From the NCBI RefSeq assembly GCF_902805515.1, contig NZ_CADCTE010000075.1, forward strand, positions 1 to 47,117: DNA of 47,117 nt. Direction: 5' to 3'. A program made the position numbers and the translations under genes. This DNA is from an uncultured Arthrobacter sp. (lineage in GTDB: Bacteria > Actinomycetota > Actinomycetes > Actinomycetales > Micrococcaceae). Under the pieces are notes generated by a model, which worked only from the letters and a program-made list of their open reading frames with translations, was not told where the DNA came from and made no database searches. Positions 33,721-42,919 of this stretch are shown piece by piece (within the stretch, counting starts at the first letter, position 1; every line of letters starts with the position of its first letter).

Positions 33721-35502
33721 TTACTTCCGCCCGATGAACCAGTCCTGGAGCTTCTTCAGCCGGCGCTGCAGCTGCTCCTCGTTGGCCTGGGCCACCGCCG
33801 GGCCGCCGCAGGCCTTGCGCAGTTCGGTGTGCACCACGCCGTGGGGGGTGCCGGTCCGCGCCGACCAGGCCGAGACGTTCTTGGCGAGCTGCCCGCGCAG
33901 TTCCGTCAGCTGCCGGTGGTCGGGCACCGCGGGGTCGGCCGGTGCGGGTTCGGGGGCGCGTCCGCGCCGCCGCGACTGCTGCTCCTGCTGGCGCTGGCGG
34001 AGCAGCTGCCCCACCTGATCGGCGTCAAGGAGCCCCGGGATGCCCAGGAAGTCGAACTCCTCCTCACTGCCCATCTCGCCGCCGGTGCCGAACTCGCCGC
34101 CGTCGAAGAGCACCCGGTCGAAGGAGGCCTGGGACTCGAGGGCCTCGAACTTCTGCTTGGTGAGCGAATCGGAAGCCTTCTCCTCCCGGTTCGCCGCCTC
34201 CATCAGGCCCTCCTCGAGGGCGAAGCCGTCCTCCTCCCCCGTCGAGGGGCGGTCCAGGGCGTGGTCGCGCTCGGCCTCGAGCTGGTTGGCCAGGGCCATC
34301 AGGTTCGGGACCGAGGGCAGGAAAATCGACGCCGTCTCGCCGCGGCGCCGTGCCCGCACGTACCGGCCGACGGCCTGGGCGAAGAAGAGCGGGGTCGCGG
34401 TGGAGGTGGCATAGACCCCGACCGCCAGCCGCGGCACGTCGACGCCCTCGGAGACCATGCGGACGGCGACCATCCAGCGCGTGGTGTCGGCGGAGAACTC
34501 CTCGATCTTCGAGGAGGCCTTTACATCGTCGGAGAGGATGACCGTCGGGGATTCTCCGGTGATCTTCTTCAGCCGGCCCGCGTAGGCGCGGGCGTCGTCG
34601 TGGTCGGTGGCGATGACGAGGCCGCCGGCGTCGGGCACCGTCCGCCGCACCTCGGTGAGGCGCTTGTCGGCCGCCGCCAGCACCGCGGGAATCCACTCCC
34701 CCGCCGGGTTCAGCGCGGTGCGCCAGGCCTGGGCGGTGATGTCCTTGGTGACGGCCGCCTCGCCGAGGGACGCCGCCATCTCGTCGCCGGTGCTGGTGCG
34801 CCAGCGCATCTGGCCCGAGTAGGCCATGAAGATCACCGGGCGCACCACGTGGTCGCGCAGGGCCTGGCCGTACCCGTAGGTGTAATCGGAGCGCGAGCGG
34901 CGGATGCCGTCGCCGTCCTCGACGTACTCGACGAACGGAATCGCCGCGGTGTCGGAGCGGAAGGGCGTTCCGGTCAGGGCGAGCCGGCGGGTGGCCGGTT
35001 CGAAGGCCTCACGGATTCCGTCGCCCCAGGACAGGGCGTCGCCGCCGTGGTGGATCTCGTCGAGGATCACCAGGGTCTTCGCGGCCTCGGTCTTGGCCCG
35101 GTGCAGCATCGGCTTGCTGGCCACCTGGGCGTAGGTGACGGCGACGCCGATGAAGCCGTTGCCGTGACGGCCGTCCGCGTTCTTGAAGTTCGGGTCGATC
35201 GCCAGGCCCACCCGCGCGGCGGCGTCGGCCCACTGGCGCTTGAGGTGGTCGGTCGGCGCCACCACGGTGACCCGGTTCACGATGCCCCGCTCGACGAGCT
35301 CGGTGGCGACCCGCAGGGCGAACGTCGTCTTCCCCGCGCCCGGGGTTGCCACTGCGAGGAAATCCTGGGGCGAGTTGGCGAAGTACTTCTCCAGGGCCTC
35401 GCTCTGCCACTGCCGGAGCTTGGGTGCCGTGCCCCACGCCGCTCGCTCCGGGTAGGCGGGCGGCAGGGCTGGGCCGGCCCCGAACAGGGTGTCACTACTC
35501 AC
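33721..35502 (-). CDS. DEAD/DEAH-type superfamily 2 helicase
   Basis: A 593-residue SF2 helicase. The Q-like 'PKLRQWQSEALEKYF', Walker A ATPGAGKTT (52-60), DEIH (148-151) in 'VILDEIHHGG', 'LALTGTPFRSD' (motif III), and motifs V and VI 'VRMVSEGVDVPRLAVGVYAT' and 'FAQAVGRYVRARR' are present. A C-terminal charged coil, with 'QRQQEQQSRRRGR' and 'QRRLKKLQDWFIGRK', follows. GTG 35502 overlaps the upstream MFS gene stop (GTGA). The family is common in actinobacteria; its DNA or RNA target is unknown. Confidence 0.9.
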   Translation of the reverse strand: MSSDTLFGAGPALPPAYPERAAWGTAPKLRQWQSEALEKYFANSPQDFLAVATPGAGKTTFALRVATELVERGIVNRVTVVAPTDHLKRQWADAAARVGLAIDPNFKNADGRHGNGFIGVAVTYAQVASKPMLHRAKTEAAKTLVILDEIHHGGDALSWGDGIREAFEPATRRLALTGTPFRSDTAAIPFVEYVEDGDGIRRSRSDYTYGYGQALRDHVVRPVIFMAYSGQMRWRTSTGDEMAASLGEAAVTKDITAQAWRTALNPAGEWIPAVLAAADKRLTEVRRTVPDAGGLVIATDHDDARAYAGRLKKITGESPTVILSDDVKASSKIEEFSADTTRWMVAVRMVSEGVDVPRLAVGVYATSTATPLFFAQAVGRYVRARRRGETASIFLPSVPNLMALANQLEAERDHALDRPSTGEEDGFALEEGLMEAANREEKASDSLTKQKFEALESQASFDRVLFDGGEFGTGGEMGSEEEFDFLGIPGLLDADQVGQLLRQRQQEQQSRRRGRAPEPAPADPAVPDHRQLTELRGQLAKNVSAWSARTGTPHGVVHTELRKACGGPAVAQANEEQLQRRLKKLQDWFIGRK

Positions 35503-36950
35503 GCCGGGACAGTACCTTCCATAGACTTCTTGGTGTCTTTCGTGGGGCCGGCCTTGGGTGCCTGTGCCCCTCTCAGACCGGAAACTATACCTGCTGCCGC
35601 GAACAGGCACAGAGCCAGCCAGATCGCAACAAACACCTCGACGCGGCCCGGCGCCGAGGGATCGCGCAGCAGTGCGAAGAGGGTGCCGGCCCCGGCCGTC
35701 CCGGCCACCCCGCCGAGCTGGTCGGCGATCTGCAGCGACGCCGAATTGCGCCCCTGCTCGGCCTTGGGTGAGAGCGACAGGACGAGGACCGAGGTGCTCG
35801 AAAGGGTCATCCCCATGGCCATTCCGGCGAAGGCCCAGATGAGGATCAGGACCGGCAGGGGCGCCTGGGCGCCCGAGGCGAGGGCGAAGCCGCCCAGGGT
35901 GAGCGAGAGCAGGGTCGAGCCGGCCACCAGCAGCCACTGGCGGCGGAACCCGACGCGGGTCTGCAGGAAGGCCCCGGCGCTCCAGCCGAGCGCCCCGGCG
36001 CTCAGGGCCAGGCCGGCGGTGGACGCGTCGACTCCGCGGGCGCTGACGAGCATCAGGGGGATGAACGCCTCGGCGCCGAAGAAGGCGACGTTCACGAGGC
36101 CGCGGGTGCCGATAATGCTCGGCAGGCCCCGGCCGAAACGCAGGGTGCCGCGCGGCAGCAGCCCCGGGAGGGTGATGAACACCGCCGCGAGCCCGACGGC
36201 GGCGAGGGCGGCAAGCAGGCCCGTCGCGGCGGCGCTGTTGCCGTCGGCCGCCAGCCGGATGACGGCCCACTGCACGGCGAATACTCCGCCCGACAGCCCA
36301 AGGCCCCGCAGGGCGCGGCGCCAGCCGGCGCCGCCGGTTCCGCCGGTGCCGGGGTCCGCCGGAGGGCCAAGCGAGCGGATCCGGGGAGCTACGACCACTC
36401 CGGCCGCCGCAACCAGCGGGGCCACCCCGAGGAACACCCACCGCCAGTGCAGTTCCTCGGCCACCACTCCCGCCACGAAGGGCCCCACCAGCGAGGGCAC
36501 CACCCAGGCGGCCGAGAGCCAGCCGAAGACCACGGGCTGCGCGCCGGCGGGGAAGGCCCGGCCGATCACCACGTACACGGCGACGATCAGAAAGCCGCCG
36601 CCGAGCCCTGAGACCGCCCGTCCCGCCGTCACCACCCAGAACTCCGGTGCGGCCCCGGACAGGAGCAGGCCGGCGATCATCAGGGCCATGCCGACCCTCA
36701 GCGCCGGGCGGGGCCCCCGCCGGTCCGTCCAGGATCCCGCCAGGACCGTGCCCAGCAGCGAGGCGGTGAGGTACATCGAGAAGGCGAGCCCGTAGCTGGC
36801 CTCACCGTCGAGCTCGTCCGCCACCGCAGGCATGGCGGTGGCCACGGCCATGGCCTCGAAGGCCGCACAGGTGATGATTGCGATCAGCCCGAAGGTCAGC
36901 GGGCGCAGGCGTGCCGCCATTGCGGATTCGGGCGCGGGGGTATCCGTCAT
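35499..36950 (-). CDS. MFS transporter (DHA-type efflux)
   Basis: A 483-residue MFS protein with 14 or so hydrophobic segments. The helix 2-3 loop reads 'GSWTDRRGPRPALRVGMAL', and 'GRAVSGLGGGFLIVAVYVVIGRAFPAG' and 'FGWLSAAWVVPSLVGPFVAGVV' resemble motif C of drug:H+ antiporters. Substrate unknown. SD AAGG precedes ATG 36950. The helicase starts inside its stop codon, an unexpected pairing of exporter and helicase. Confidence 0.88.
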   Translation of the reverse strand: MTDTPAPESAMAARLRPLTFGLIAIITCAAFEAMAVATAMPAVADELDGEASYGLAFSMYLTASLLGTVLAGSWTDRRGPRPALRVGMALMIAGLLLSGAAPEFWVVTAGRAVSGLGGGFLIVAVYVVIGRAFPAGAQPVVFGWLSAAWVVPSLVGPFVAGVVAEELHWRWVFLGVAPLVAAAGVVVAPRIRSLGPPADPGTGGTGGAGWRRALRGLGLSGGVFAVQWAVIRLAADGNSAAATGLLAALAAVGLAAVFITLPGLLPRGTLRFGRGLPSIIGTRGLVNVAFFGAEAFIPLMLVSARGVDASTAGLALSAGALGWSAGAFLQTRVGFRRQWLLVAGSTLLSLTLGGFALASGAQAPLPVLILIWAFAGMAMGMTLSSTSVLVLSLSPKAEQGRNSASLQIADQLGGVAGTAGAGTLFALLRDPSAPGRVEVFVAIWLALCLFAAAGIVSGLRGAQAPKAGPTKDTKKSMEGTVPA

Positions 36951-37022
36951 GGCACCTTACGCGTCGTTGCTTCCCTCCCGCGCGGCGCAGGAGGCGGTGG
37001 GGCCGGGCACCGGCCCGGAGGC

Positions 37023-37322
37023 CTACTTTGGCGTGTCGTCCTTGCCGGGGCGCAGGCCGTTGTAGATTTCCTTGCACTCGGGACAGACCGGGAACTTCTC
37101 CGGGTCGCGGCCCGGCGTCCAGACCTTTCCGCACAGGGCGATGACGGGCTCTCCGGTGAGTGCCGACTCCATGATCTTTTCCTTGCGCACGTAGTGCGCG
37201 AAGCGCTCACTGTCGCCCGGCTCCACCTCCTGGCGCTGTTCCTCCCGCTCGAGGGTGGCGGTCGAACCGGCGCCGGGGCTGTCCAGGGGGTCGTTGGCAA
37301 AGGGGTCTGCGGGCATCGTCAT
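37023..37322 (-). CDS. DUF3039 domain protein (putative zinc-binding)
   Basis: A 99-residue actinobacterial protein. The conserved core 'ERFAHYVRKEKIMESALTGEPVIALCGKVWTPGRDPEKFPVCPECKEIYNGL' holds one Cys in ALCGK and a CPEC pair, a likely zinc site. Function unknown. ATG 37322 lies six bases after TAGACT (minus strand, 37334-37329), another leaderless start. Confidence 0.9.
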   Translation of the reverse strand: MTMPADPFANDPLDSPGAGSTATLEREEQRQEVEPGDSERFAHYVRKEKIMESALTGEPVIALCGKVWTPGRDPEKFPVCPECKEIYNGLRPGKDDTPK

Positions 37323-37352
37323 GGAACCAGTCTACCGCCGGCCCCTCGCCGG

Positions 37353-38468
37353 TTACCTGGTCCGGGCGAACGATCCGGCCCGCTGGTACTGCGGCACCGG
37401 GGCGAGCTCGCGCTCCAGGACGTGCGCCGCCCGGAGCCACCAGTGGGGGTCGCGCAGGGCGGCCCGGGCGATCAGGACGACGTCGGCCTTCCCCTCGCGG
37501 ATGATGCCTTCCGCCTGCTCCGGGTCGTCGATCAGCCCGACGGCGCCGGTGGGAAGCCCTGCCGCCCGCACCGTCTCGGCGAACTCCACCTGGTAGCCCG
37601 GACCGACGGGAATCCGCACATGTGCCACCGCTCCGCCCGAGGAGACATCGACGAAGTCGACCCCGTGCTCTGCCGCCTTCGCAGCAAGCCGCGCCGATGC
37701 GGCGCCGTCAAGGCCCCCCTCGACCCAGTCGGACGCGGAGATGCGAAGGAGCAGCGGCATCTCGGCCGGGATGTTCCTGCGGACCTCGTCGATGACCTCC
37801 AGCGTGAGGCGGAACCGTGCCTCTTCGGAGCCTCCCCAGCCGTCGGTGCGGGTGTTGACCAGCGGGGTCAGGAACTGGTGCAGCAGGTAGCCGTGGGCGC
37901 CGTGGATTTCCACGGTGTCGAAGCCGGCCTCCACGGCGCGGCGGGCACCCTGGCCGAAGTCGCGGATCACCGCGAGGATGTCCTCCTCGGTCATCGCCCG
38001 CGGGGCGGCATAGCCGTCGAAGGCCTCATCGGTGGGGCCGAGTGTCTCCCAGCCGCCCTCTGCCTCGGGCACCGACCCGTGAAGCCTGCTGAAGGGCCAG
38101 TAGGTCGAGGCCTTCCGCCCGGCATGGGCCAGCTGGATTCCGGTGAGCGTGCCGGGTGTCCCCTGGGTGTGGATGAAGTCGGTGATGCGGCGCCAGGCGG
38201 CAACCTGCTCGGCGTTGTAGATGCCGGCATCGCGCGGGCTGATCCGTCCCTCGGGGCTGACCGCGGCGGCCTCGGTGATGATCATCGCCGCACCGCCGGT
38301 CGCGAACTGGCCGAGGTGCACCAGGTGCCAGTCCGTCGGTACTCCCGGGGCACCGACCGGATCGCAGGAGTACTGGCACATCGCGGCCACCCACCCCCGG
38401 TGGGGCACTGTCAGTGAGCGCAGGGTGATCGGGTCGAACAGGCCGGGAGTGGTGGTGCCGGAGGTCAT
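37353..38468 (-). CDS. NADH:flavin oxidoreductase, old yellow enzyme family (YqjM-like)
   Basis: A 371-residue FMN ene-reductase. The class-defining 'AAMCQYSC' (redox-tuning Cys), 'GIQLAHAGRKAS', 'FDTVEIHGAHGYLLHQFLTPLVNTRTDGWGGS', 'LRISASDW' and 'AVGLIDDPEQAEGIIREGKADVVLIARAALRDPHW' place it with the thermophilic-like YqjM group. It reduces activated C=C bonds; the natural substrate is unknown. SD AGGA is five bases before ATG 38468. Confidence 0.93.
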   Translation of the reverse strand: MTSGTTTPGLFDPITLRSLTVPHRGWVAAMCQYSCDPVGAPGVPTDWHLVHLGQFATGGAAMIITEAAAVSPEGRISPRDAGIYNAEQVAAWRRITDFIHTQGTPGTLTGIQLAHAGRKASTYWPFSRLHGSVPEAEGGWETLGPTDEAFDGYAAPRAMTEEDILAVIRDFGQGARRAVEAGFDTVEIHGAHGYLLHQFLTPLVNTRTDGWGGSEEARFRLTLEVIDEVRRNIPAEMPLLLRISASDWVEGGLDGAASARLAAKAAEHGVDFVDVSSGGAVAHVRIPVGPGYQVEFAETVRAAGLPTGAVGLIDDPEQAEGIIREGKADVVLIARAALRDPHWWLRAAHVLERELAPVPQYQRAGSFARTR

Positions 38469-38526
38469 GGAGTCCTAACGAAGTGGGTGCTGCGGTACGG
38501 TCTGCTGCTGACCGGTAAGGGTTTGC

Positions 38527-39477
38527 CTAGAAGAGCGCCCGGGCGAGGGTGGCCCGGGCCTTGGTGACGCGGGGGTCGGTGGGGCCGACGATCTCGAACA
38601 GCTCGAGGAGCCGTTTCCGGGCCGTTTCCTTGTCCTCGCCGCCGCTGCGGGCGATGAAGGAGGTGACGCGTGCGAAGGCGTCCTCGACGTGTCCCCCGCT
38701 CAGGTCGAGGTCGGCCACGGCGAGCTGCGCCTCGACGTCGTCGGGCCGCCCGGCCCCGGCGGTGCGGACCGCGGCCGCGTCGGCTCCTTCGAGGCGCTGC
38801 ATGAGTTCGACCTGCGCAAGCCCGGCCTTCGCGTCGGCGTCGGCCGGCTGTTCGGCCAGCGCCCGGCGGTAGGCCGCGGCGGCCGCGGCGTAGTTCCCGG
38901 CCTCGATGGCGTCGAAGGCCTCCTGGTGCAGCGGCGGCAGTTCGGGTTCCGGCGCGGGCGCCGCGGCCGGCGCCTGCGCGCCGTCGTTGAGGGTGCCGGT
39001 GACGCCGTTGGCCTCGGCGACCTTGAGCAGTTCGTCGATGAAGGCACGGATCTGCTCGGCCGGCAGCGCACCCTCGAACATGGGTACCGGCTGGCCCTTG
39101 ACCACGGCCACGACCGTGGGCGCGGCCTGGGCCTGGAACGCCTGGGCGATCTGCGGCTGGGCCTGGAGGTCTGCCTTGGCCAGCAGGAACCGGCCGTCGA
39201 AGTCGATGGCAGCCGCCTCGAGGACGGCGCTGACCTGGGTCGACTGCTCACTCCAGGACGCGCCGAGGTCCACGATCACCGGGACCGTGGCGGAGAGCTG
39301 GACGAGCTGCGGGAACGTCTGCTCGGTCACCTGGACGATGTACGGGCTGGCGGCGGCGGGCCGGTCCGCGGCCGGCCGGGCCGCCGCCTCCGCGCGGGCC
39401 TTGACGGCGGCGAGGTCGACGGCGCCGTGAAGGTTCATTGACGGCGGCACGTTGCCGCGGCCGGCTGGTGTGGACAA
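38527..39477 (-). CDS. Thioredoxin-fold/TPR protein without redox cysteines (CnoX/YbbN-like)
   Basis: A 316-residue protein. Residues 45-155 are a thioredoxin fold ('VPVIVDLGASWSEQSTQV', 'FLLAKADLQAQPQIAQAFQAQAAPTVVAVVKGQPV'), but the active site that would be WCxxC reads WSEQS (75-79), so it cannot do thiol exchange. An Ala/Pro linker leads to TPR-like helices ('AIEAGNYAAAAAAYRRALAEQPADADAKAGLAQVEL'). This is the layout of the chaperedoxin CnoX/YbbN, a holdase for client proteins. Start TTG 39477 has an AAAGG SD; ATG 39438 is an alternative. Confidence 0.85.
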   Translation of the reverse strand: MSTPAGRGNVPPSMNLHGAVDLAAVKARAEAAARPAADRPAAASPYIVQVTEQTFPQLVQLSATVPVIVDLGASWSEQSTQVSAVLEAAAIDFDGRFLLAKADLQAQPQIAQAFQAQAAPTVVAVVKGQPVPMFEGALPAEQIRAFIDELLKVAEANGVTGTLNDGAQAPAAAPAPEPELPPLHQEAFDAIEAGNYAAAAAAYRRALAEQPADADAKAGLAQVELMQRLEGADAAAVRTAGAGRPDDVEAQLAVADLDLSGGHVEDAFARVTSFIARSGGEDKETARKRLLELFEIVGPTDPRVTKARATLARALF

Positions 39478-39526
39478 TGGCTTGCCTTTCGGATGGGGGG
39501 GTTCGTGCACCGGAGTGCGGGGGCGT

Positions 39527-41266
39527 CTACTTCAGCTTGGCGGCCAGCAGCTGCTGCGCGGCACCGATCACGCGGATCTTGTCCTTGCTGCCGGCCGGTG
39601 GTACGTACATCATCACGGCCTCACCGTAGTTGACGTCAATTCCTTTTTCGGTCTTTTCCCGGCCGGTGAGGGTCTCGTAGATCGTTCCGTTGAGGTCGAT
39701 GGAATCGCCCCTGCCCTTGGGGACGCTCGAGTAGGTGTGCTTGAGGTATCCGAAGACGACGGCGCCGCCGTCCTCGGTGCCCAGCGCCCGGGTGCTCGGC
39801 GCCTGGGCGACGTGGCGGAAGGAGATGGTGGCCGCGGCGTTGTCCCGGTCTGCGACGACACCTGCCTGGAATCCGGTGATGGCGTCGGCGAAGGAGTTCG
39901 CCTCGAAGGTTCCCTTGTGCTTGCCCTTCGGCGAGGTCAGGAAGTCGGCGATGGCGGCCACCGCGGTCTGCGGTGCCATGGCGAGCCCTTCCTCGGCATC
40001 GGGCGCCAGTTCCTGAAGAGCCCCGTCGGCCGCGGAGGCCGGGAAGGTGGTGCCCGGAAGCATCTGGATGGCGGAGACCAGCTTGTAGTTGGTCCGCGGG
40101 TTGTCCTGGGTCAGCACCAGCGCCTGCGGAACAGGGTTCCCCTCCCCCTGGGTCAGGGCCACGACCGTGCGCGGCCACTCCCCGGCGGTGGGAATGACGC
40201 GGGTCAGCACCGGTGACCCGGCCACCGGTGCGGCGGCCGAGGCCTTCTTGTCCTTGGCGCGCACCGCGTATCCGGCGGTGCGCAGTTCGAGCGCCGCACC
40301 GCCGGCGCGGGGTTGCAGCAGCTTGGAGTCGGCCGCGGCGTCGGCCTCGGCCACCGTGGTCGCGACGGACTCGAGGATGCGCTCGAGCTGGGGTTCGAGC
40401 ACGGCCGGGGCGCCCGGCTTTGCGTTTCCGGAGCCGCCCTCTGCGGCCTTGGTCTCCTGCTTGACCGTCTGCTGCGGGACTGTCTGCTGCTTGACCGTCT
40501 GCTGGGCGGCGGCGGGGCCCGCCACGGCCGTTCCGGCCAGGAGTGCTGCTGCGGCCACGGCCACAGGGTGGACTCTGCGGCGCGCACGGACCCCGCGGTC
40601 CGCGGCGGCGCGCTGCTGCCGGAGGTAGGCCCGTGACCCCTCGGGCGCAGGGGTCGGGCGGCCGCGGCCGGATCCGGTGCTGCGCGGTGAGATGAAGAGC
40701 AGTGCGATCCCCAGGACCGCGAGCAGGGCGCCGGCGACGATCAGGGGTACGGCCAGCGGTGTCGAGGCATCGTTCGGCTCCGTGATGGCGATGTCCGAGG
40801 GCGCCGCTGCGGTTCCGTCGGAGACGAGCAGGATCGAGAAGTCGCCCTCGGCCGGGTTGATCCAGTGATGGGTTACCGAGCCCTCTGCCGTCTCCTCGCT
40901 CGTCCACAGGTCCGCGCCGCGGGGATCGGGCACGGTGGCCTCGCCCTCGGTGAACTTCGTCGTGAGCTCCTCGTCGCCGACGCCGGTGACCCGCAGGTGG
41001 GCGGCGTCGCCGACCCACGCGTCGACGTCCGCCGCCCTGCCCACGGCCAGGGTGAACGGACCGCCGCTCTTGACGGTGATATCGACGTCGCCGGCGTCGT
41101 CGTTCCGGGCCTCGGCGTCGATGACCGTCACAGGCCCGGCCTCCGCCCCGGCGGGCACGCTGAACGTCACCGTCTCCGGTGGGGCCCAGAAGGTGCGCTG
41201 GCCGATGCCAATCAGCATCAGCAGCACGCCGGCAATAATGATCGGGACTGCAGTTTTCACGCGCAC
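39527..41266 (-). CDS. Three-helix envelope protein of unknown function
   Basis: About 579 residues, family not recognised. TM1 (about 7-22, 'VPIIIAGVLLMLIGIG') is followed by an extracytoplasmic beta-rich domain, TM2 (170-192), a basic cytoplasmic linker with 'RGRPTPAPEGSRAYLRQQR', and TM3 (233-252). Then come repeats of QQTV[KP] (about 255-268) and a secreted C-terminal domain of some 300 residues. The Ala-rich third helix ends in AxA and looks like a second signal peptide. GTG 41266 was chosen; the frame is open to 41338. The TPR/thioredoxin-fold gene begins 49 bp downstream, so the two are probably one operon. Confidence 0.75.
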   Translation of the reverse strand: MRVKTAVPIIIAGVLLMLIGIGQRTFWAPPETVTFSVPAGAEAGPVTVIDAEARNDDAGDVDITVKSGGPFTLAVGRAADVDAWVGDAAHLRVTGVGDEELTTKFTEGEATVPDPRGADLWTSEETAEGSVTHHWINPAEGDFSILLVSDGTAAAPSDIAITEPNDASTPLAVPLIVAGALLAVLGIALLFISPRSTGSGRGRPTPAPEGSRAYLRQQRAAADRGVRARRRVHPVAVAAAALLAGTAVAGPAAAQQTVKQQTVPQQTVKQETKAAEGGSGNAKPGAPAVLEPQLERILESVATTVAEADAAADSKLLQPRAGGAALELRTAGYAVRAKDKKASAAAPVAGSPVLTRVIPTAGEWPRTVVALTQGEGNPVPQALVLTQDNPRTNYKLVSAIQMLPGTTFPASAADGALQELAPDAEEGLAMAPQTAVAAIADFLTSPKGKHKGTFEANSFADAITGFQAGVVADRDNAAATISFRHVAQAPSTRALGTEDGGAVVFGYLKHTYSSVPKGRGDSIDLNGTIYETLTGREKTEKGIDVNYGEAVMMYVPPAGSKDKIRVIGAAQQLLAAKLK

Positions 41267-41527
41267 GCGGGTACCTATTCGTTGTCTTGTGGAGCGGACC
41301 TCCCGATCCGCGGCGCACCGCCGGCCGTCCGCGGGCACGCACGGGCCAGGCTGTACTTTCTCTCGATTAGTCTTCCCATGGTAACGAAGTTGCCCGTGGG
41401 GAACTGATTCGTGTGCACCGGCTCACTCCGGCCCGACGCCAGCCTCTACCGCGTGCGGGGCACCACGCCCGCCTGCCGTGCGCGGAAAGGCCTGTCTTCC
41501 CGGGAGCCCGGCTGTAGTGTTTCGCTT

Positions 41528-41557
41528 GTGATCCAAAGTGGAATGCAGCACCAGTGA
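41528..41557 (+). CDS. Nine-codon upstream ORF (leader peptide candidate)
   Basis: GTG at 41528 lies seven bases after the -10 hexamer TAGTGT (41515-41520), the leaderless pattern used elsewhere here. The ORF encodes VIQSGMQHQ and stops at TGA 41555-41557, overlapping the GTG start of the AI-2E transporter (41554) in a GTGA junction. The transporter start itself has no SD, so re-initiation after the short ORF could feed its translation. The rest of the 260-bp divergent region (41267-41527) shows no gene. Confidence 0.45.
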   Translation: MIQSGMQHQ

Positions 41558-42903
41558 AAGCAGACCGCACCGTGACGAACAATGAGGAAGTGCCCGTCAA
41601 CGAGCCGCTGCCGCGGCCCGACGGGGACTCTGCGGACCGCAACGGCGACGGCGGCGGAATCGACCCGGCCGAACCCGGAGGCGACCCTGCCCTCGCCCGG
41701 GGCCGGATGGCTACGCTGTTCACCCGGCTGCGGCGGCCGATCCCCGGAGCCCAGCCGCGGCGGCGGTTCGAGTTCCCGCCCGAGGTGGAACCGCTGGCCG
41801 TGCCCGTGGACCCCTCGGTCCAGCTCACCGACGAGCGGCTGAAGTTCGGCGGGCTGCCTCCCCGCTCGATGCGCCAGCACCCGATCCACTTCGGGTTCAT
41901 GGCCAGCGTCGGGGTGGGCCTGGCGCTGCTTGCCTACTTCATGATCATGAACGTCGGGCAGCTGCTGCTGTGGATCGGGGCGGCCCTGTTCATCGCCCTG
42001 GGACTAGACCCGATCGTGAGGTGGCTCGACCAACGCGGGGTGCCGCGCCCCGCCGGCATCACCCTGTCCCTGACGCTCCTGGTGGGACTGGTGGTGGGGT
42101 TCTTCGCCACGCTGATCCCCACCATCGTGAACCAGACCTCCCAGATCATCGAGCGCGGCCCTGCCTACGCCCAGACCTTCCTGAACTCCGACTTCTTCCG
42201 CACCCTGGACCAGCAGTTCCAGGTCCGTGACCGGGCCACGGCGGAAATCAACAACTTCTTCGCCGAGGACGGCATCGTCAGCGGAATCTTCGGCGGCGTC
42301 CTGGGGGTGGGCACAGTCATCCTCAACGGCCTGTTTGGCACCCTGATCGTGCTGGTCCTGACCCTTTACTTCCTGGCCTCGCTCCCCTCGATGAAGAAGT
42401 GGGCCTACCGGCTGGCACCCCGGTCGCGGCGGGCCCGCGTGCAGTCGCTGTCCGAGGAGATCACCCGCAGCGTGGGCATGTACGTGATCGGGCAGGCCTG
42501 CGTGGCCCTGCTCAACGGCGCGTTCGCATTCATCGTCATGTCCATCGTGGGCGTGCCGTTCTCGGTGCTGCTGGCCTTCATCGTCGTCCTGCTGGCGTTC
42601 ATCCCGCTGGTGGGGGCGCTCATCGCCGCCTGCTTCGTCAGCCTGGTGGCCCTGACCGTCGGGTGGCAGACCGCGCTGCTGTTCGCCATCCCGTACCTTG
42701 CGTACCTGCAGTTCGAGGCCTACTTCATCTCCCCGCGCATCATGCAGCGGGCGGTGGCGGTGCCCGGCGCCGTCGCCGTCATCGCGGTGATCGCGGGAGG
42801 CAGCCTGCTCGGCGTGCTCGGCGCCCTCATCGCCATCCCCACCGCGGCGGCGATCATGCTGCTGCTCAAGGAGGTCTTCATCGCCCGGCAGGACCAGCAG
42901 TAA
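41554..42903 (+). CDS. AI-2E family transporter (PerM/TqsA-like)
   Basis: A 449-residue membrane protein. About 110 hydrophilic residues precede the first helix. The core shows the family pattern: paired N-terminal helices ('LLAYFMIMNVGQLLLWIGAALFIALGLDPIVRWL'), a long amphipathic extracytoplasmic segment, and C-terminal helices with 'AFIPLVGALIAACFVSLVAL' and 'YLAYLQFEAYFISPRIMQRAVAVPG'. Members export autoinducer-2 or act as Na/H antiporters; the role here is unknown. GTG 41554 overlaps a nine-codon upstream ORF; GTG 41572 is an alternative start. Confidence 0.88.
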   Translation: MKADRTVTNNEEVPVNEPLPRPDGDSADRNGDGGGIDPAEPGGDPALARGRMATLFTRLRRPIPGAQPRRRFEFPPEVEPLAVPVDPSVQLTDERLKFGGLPPRSMRQHPIHFGFMASVGVGLALLAYFMIMNVGQLLLWIGAALFIALGLDPIVRWLDQRGVPRPAGITLSLTLLVGLVVGFFATLIPTIVNQTSQIIERGPAYAQTFLNSDFFRTLDQQFQVRDRATAEINNFFAEDGIVSGIFGGVLGVGTVILNGLFGTLIVLVLTLYFLASLPSMKKWAYRLAPRSRRARVQSLSEEITRSVGMYVIGQACVALLNGAFAFIVMSIVGVPFSVLLAFIVVLLAFIPLVGALIAACFVSLVALTVGWQTALLFAIPYLAYLQFEAYFISPRIMQRAVAVPGAVAVIAVIAGGSLLGVLGALIAIPTAAAIMLLLKEVFIARQDQQ

Positions 42904-42919
42904 GGGCACCGGCCGGCGT

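Noticed and set aside
33595..36795. 1066-codon plus-strand ORF opposite helicase and MFS genes
   Set aside because: It spans two real minus-strand genes with clear motifs; the translation has no recognisable domain and arises from high GC content.
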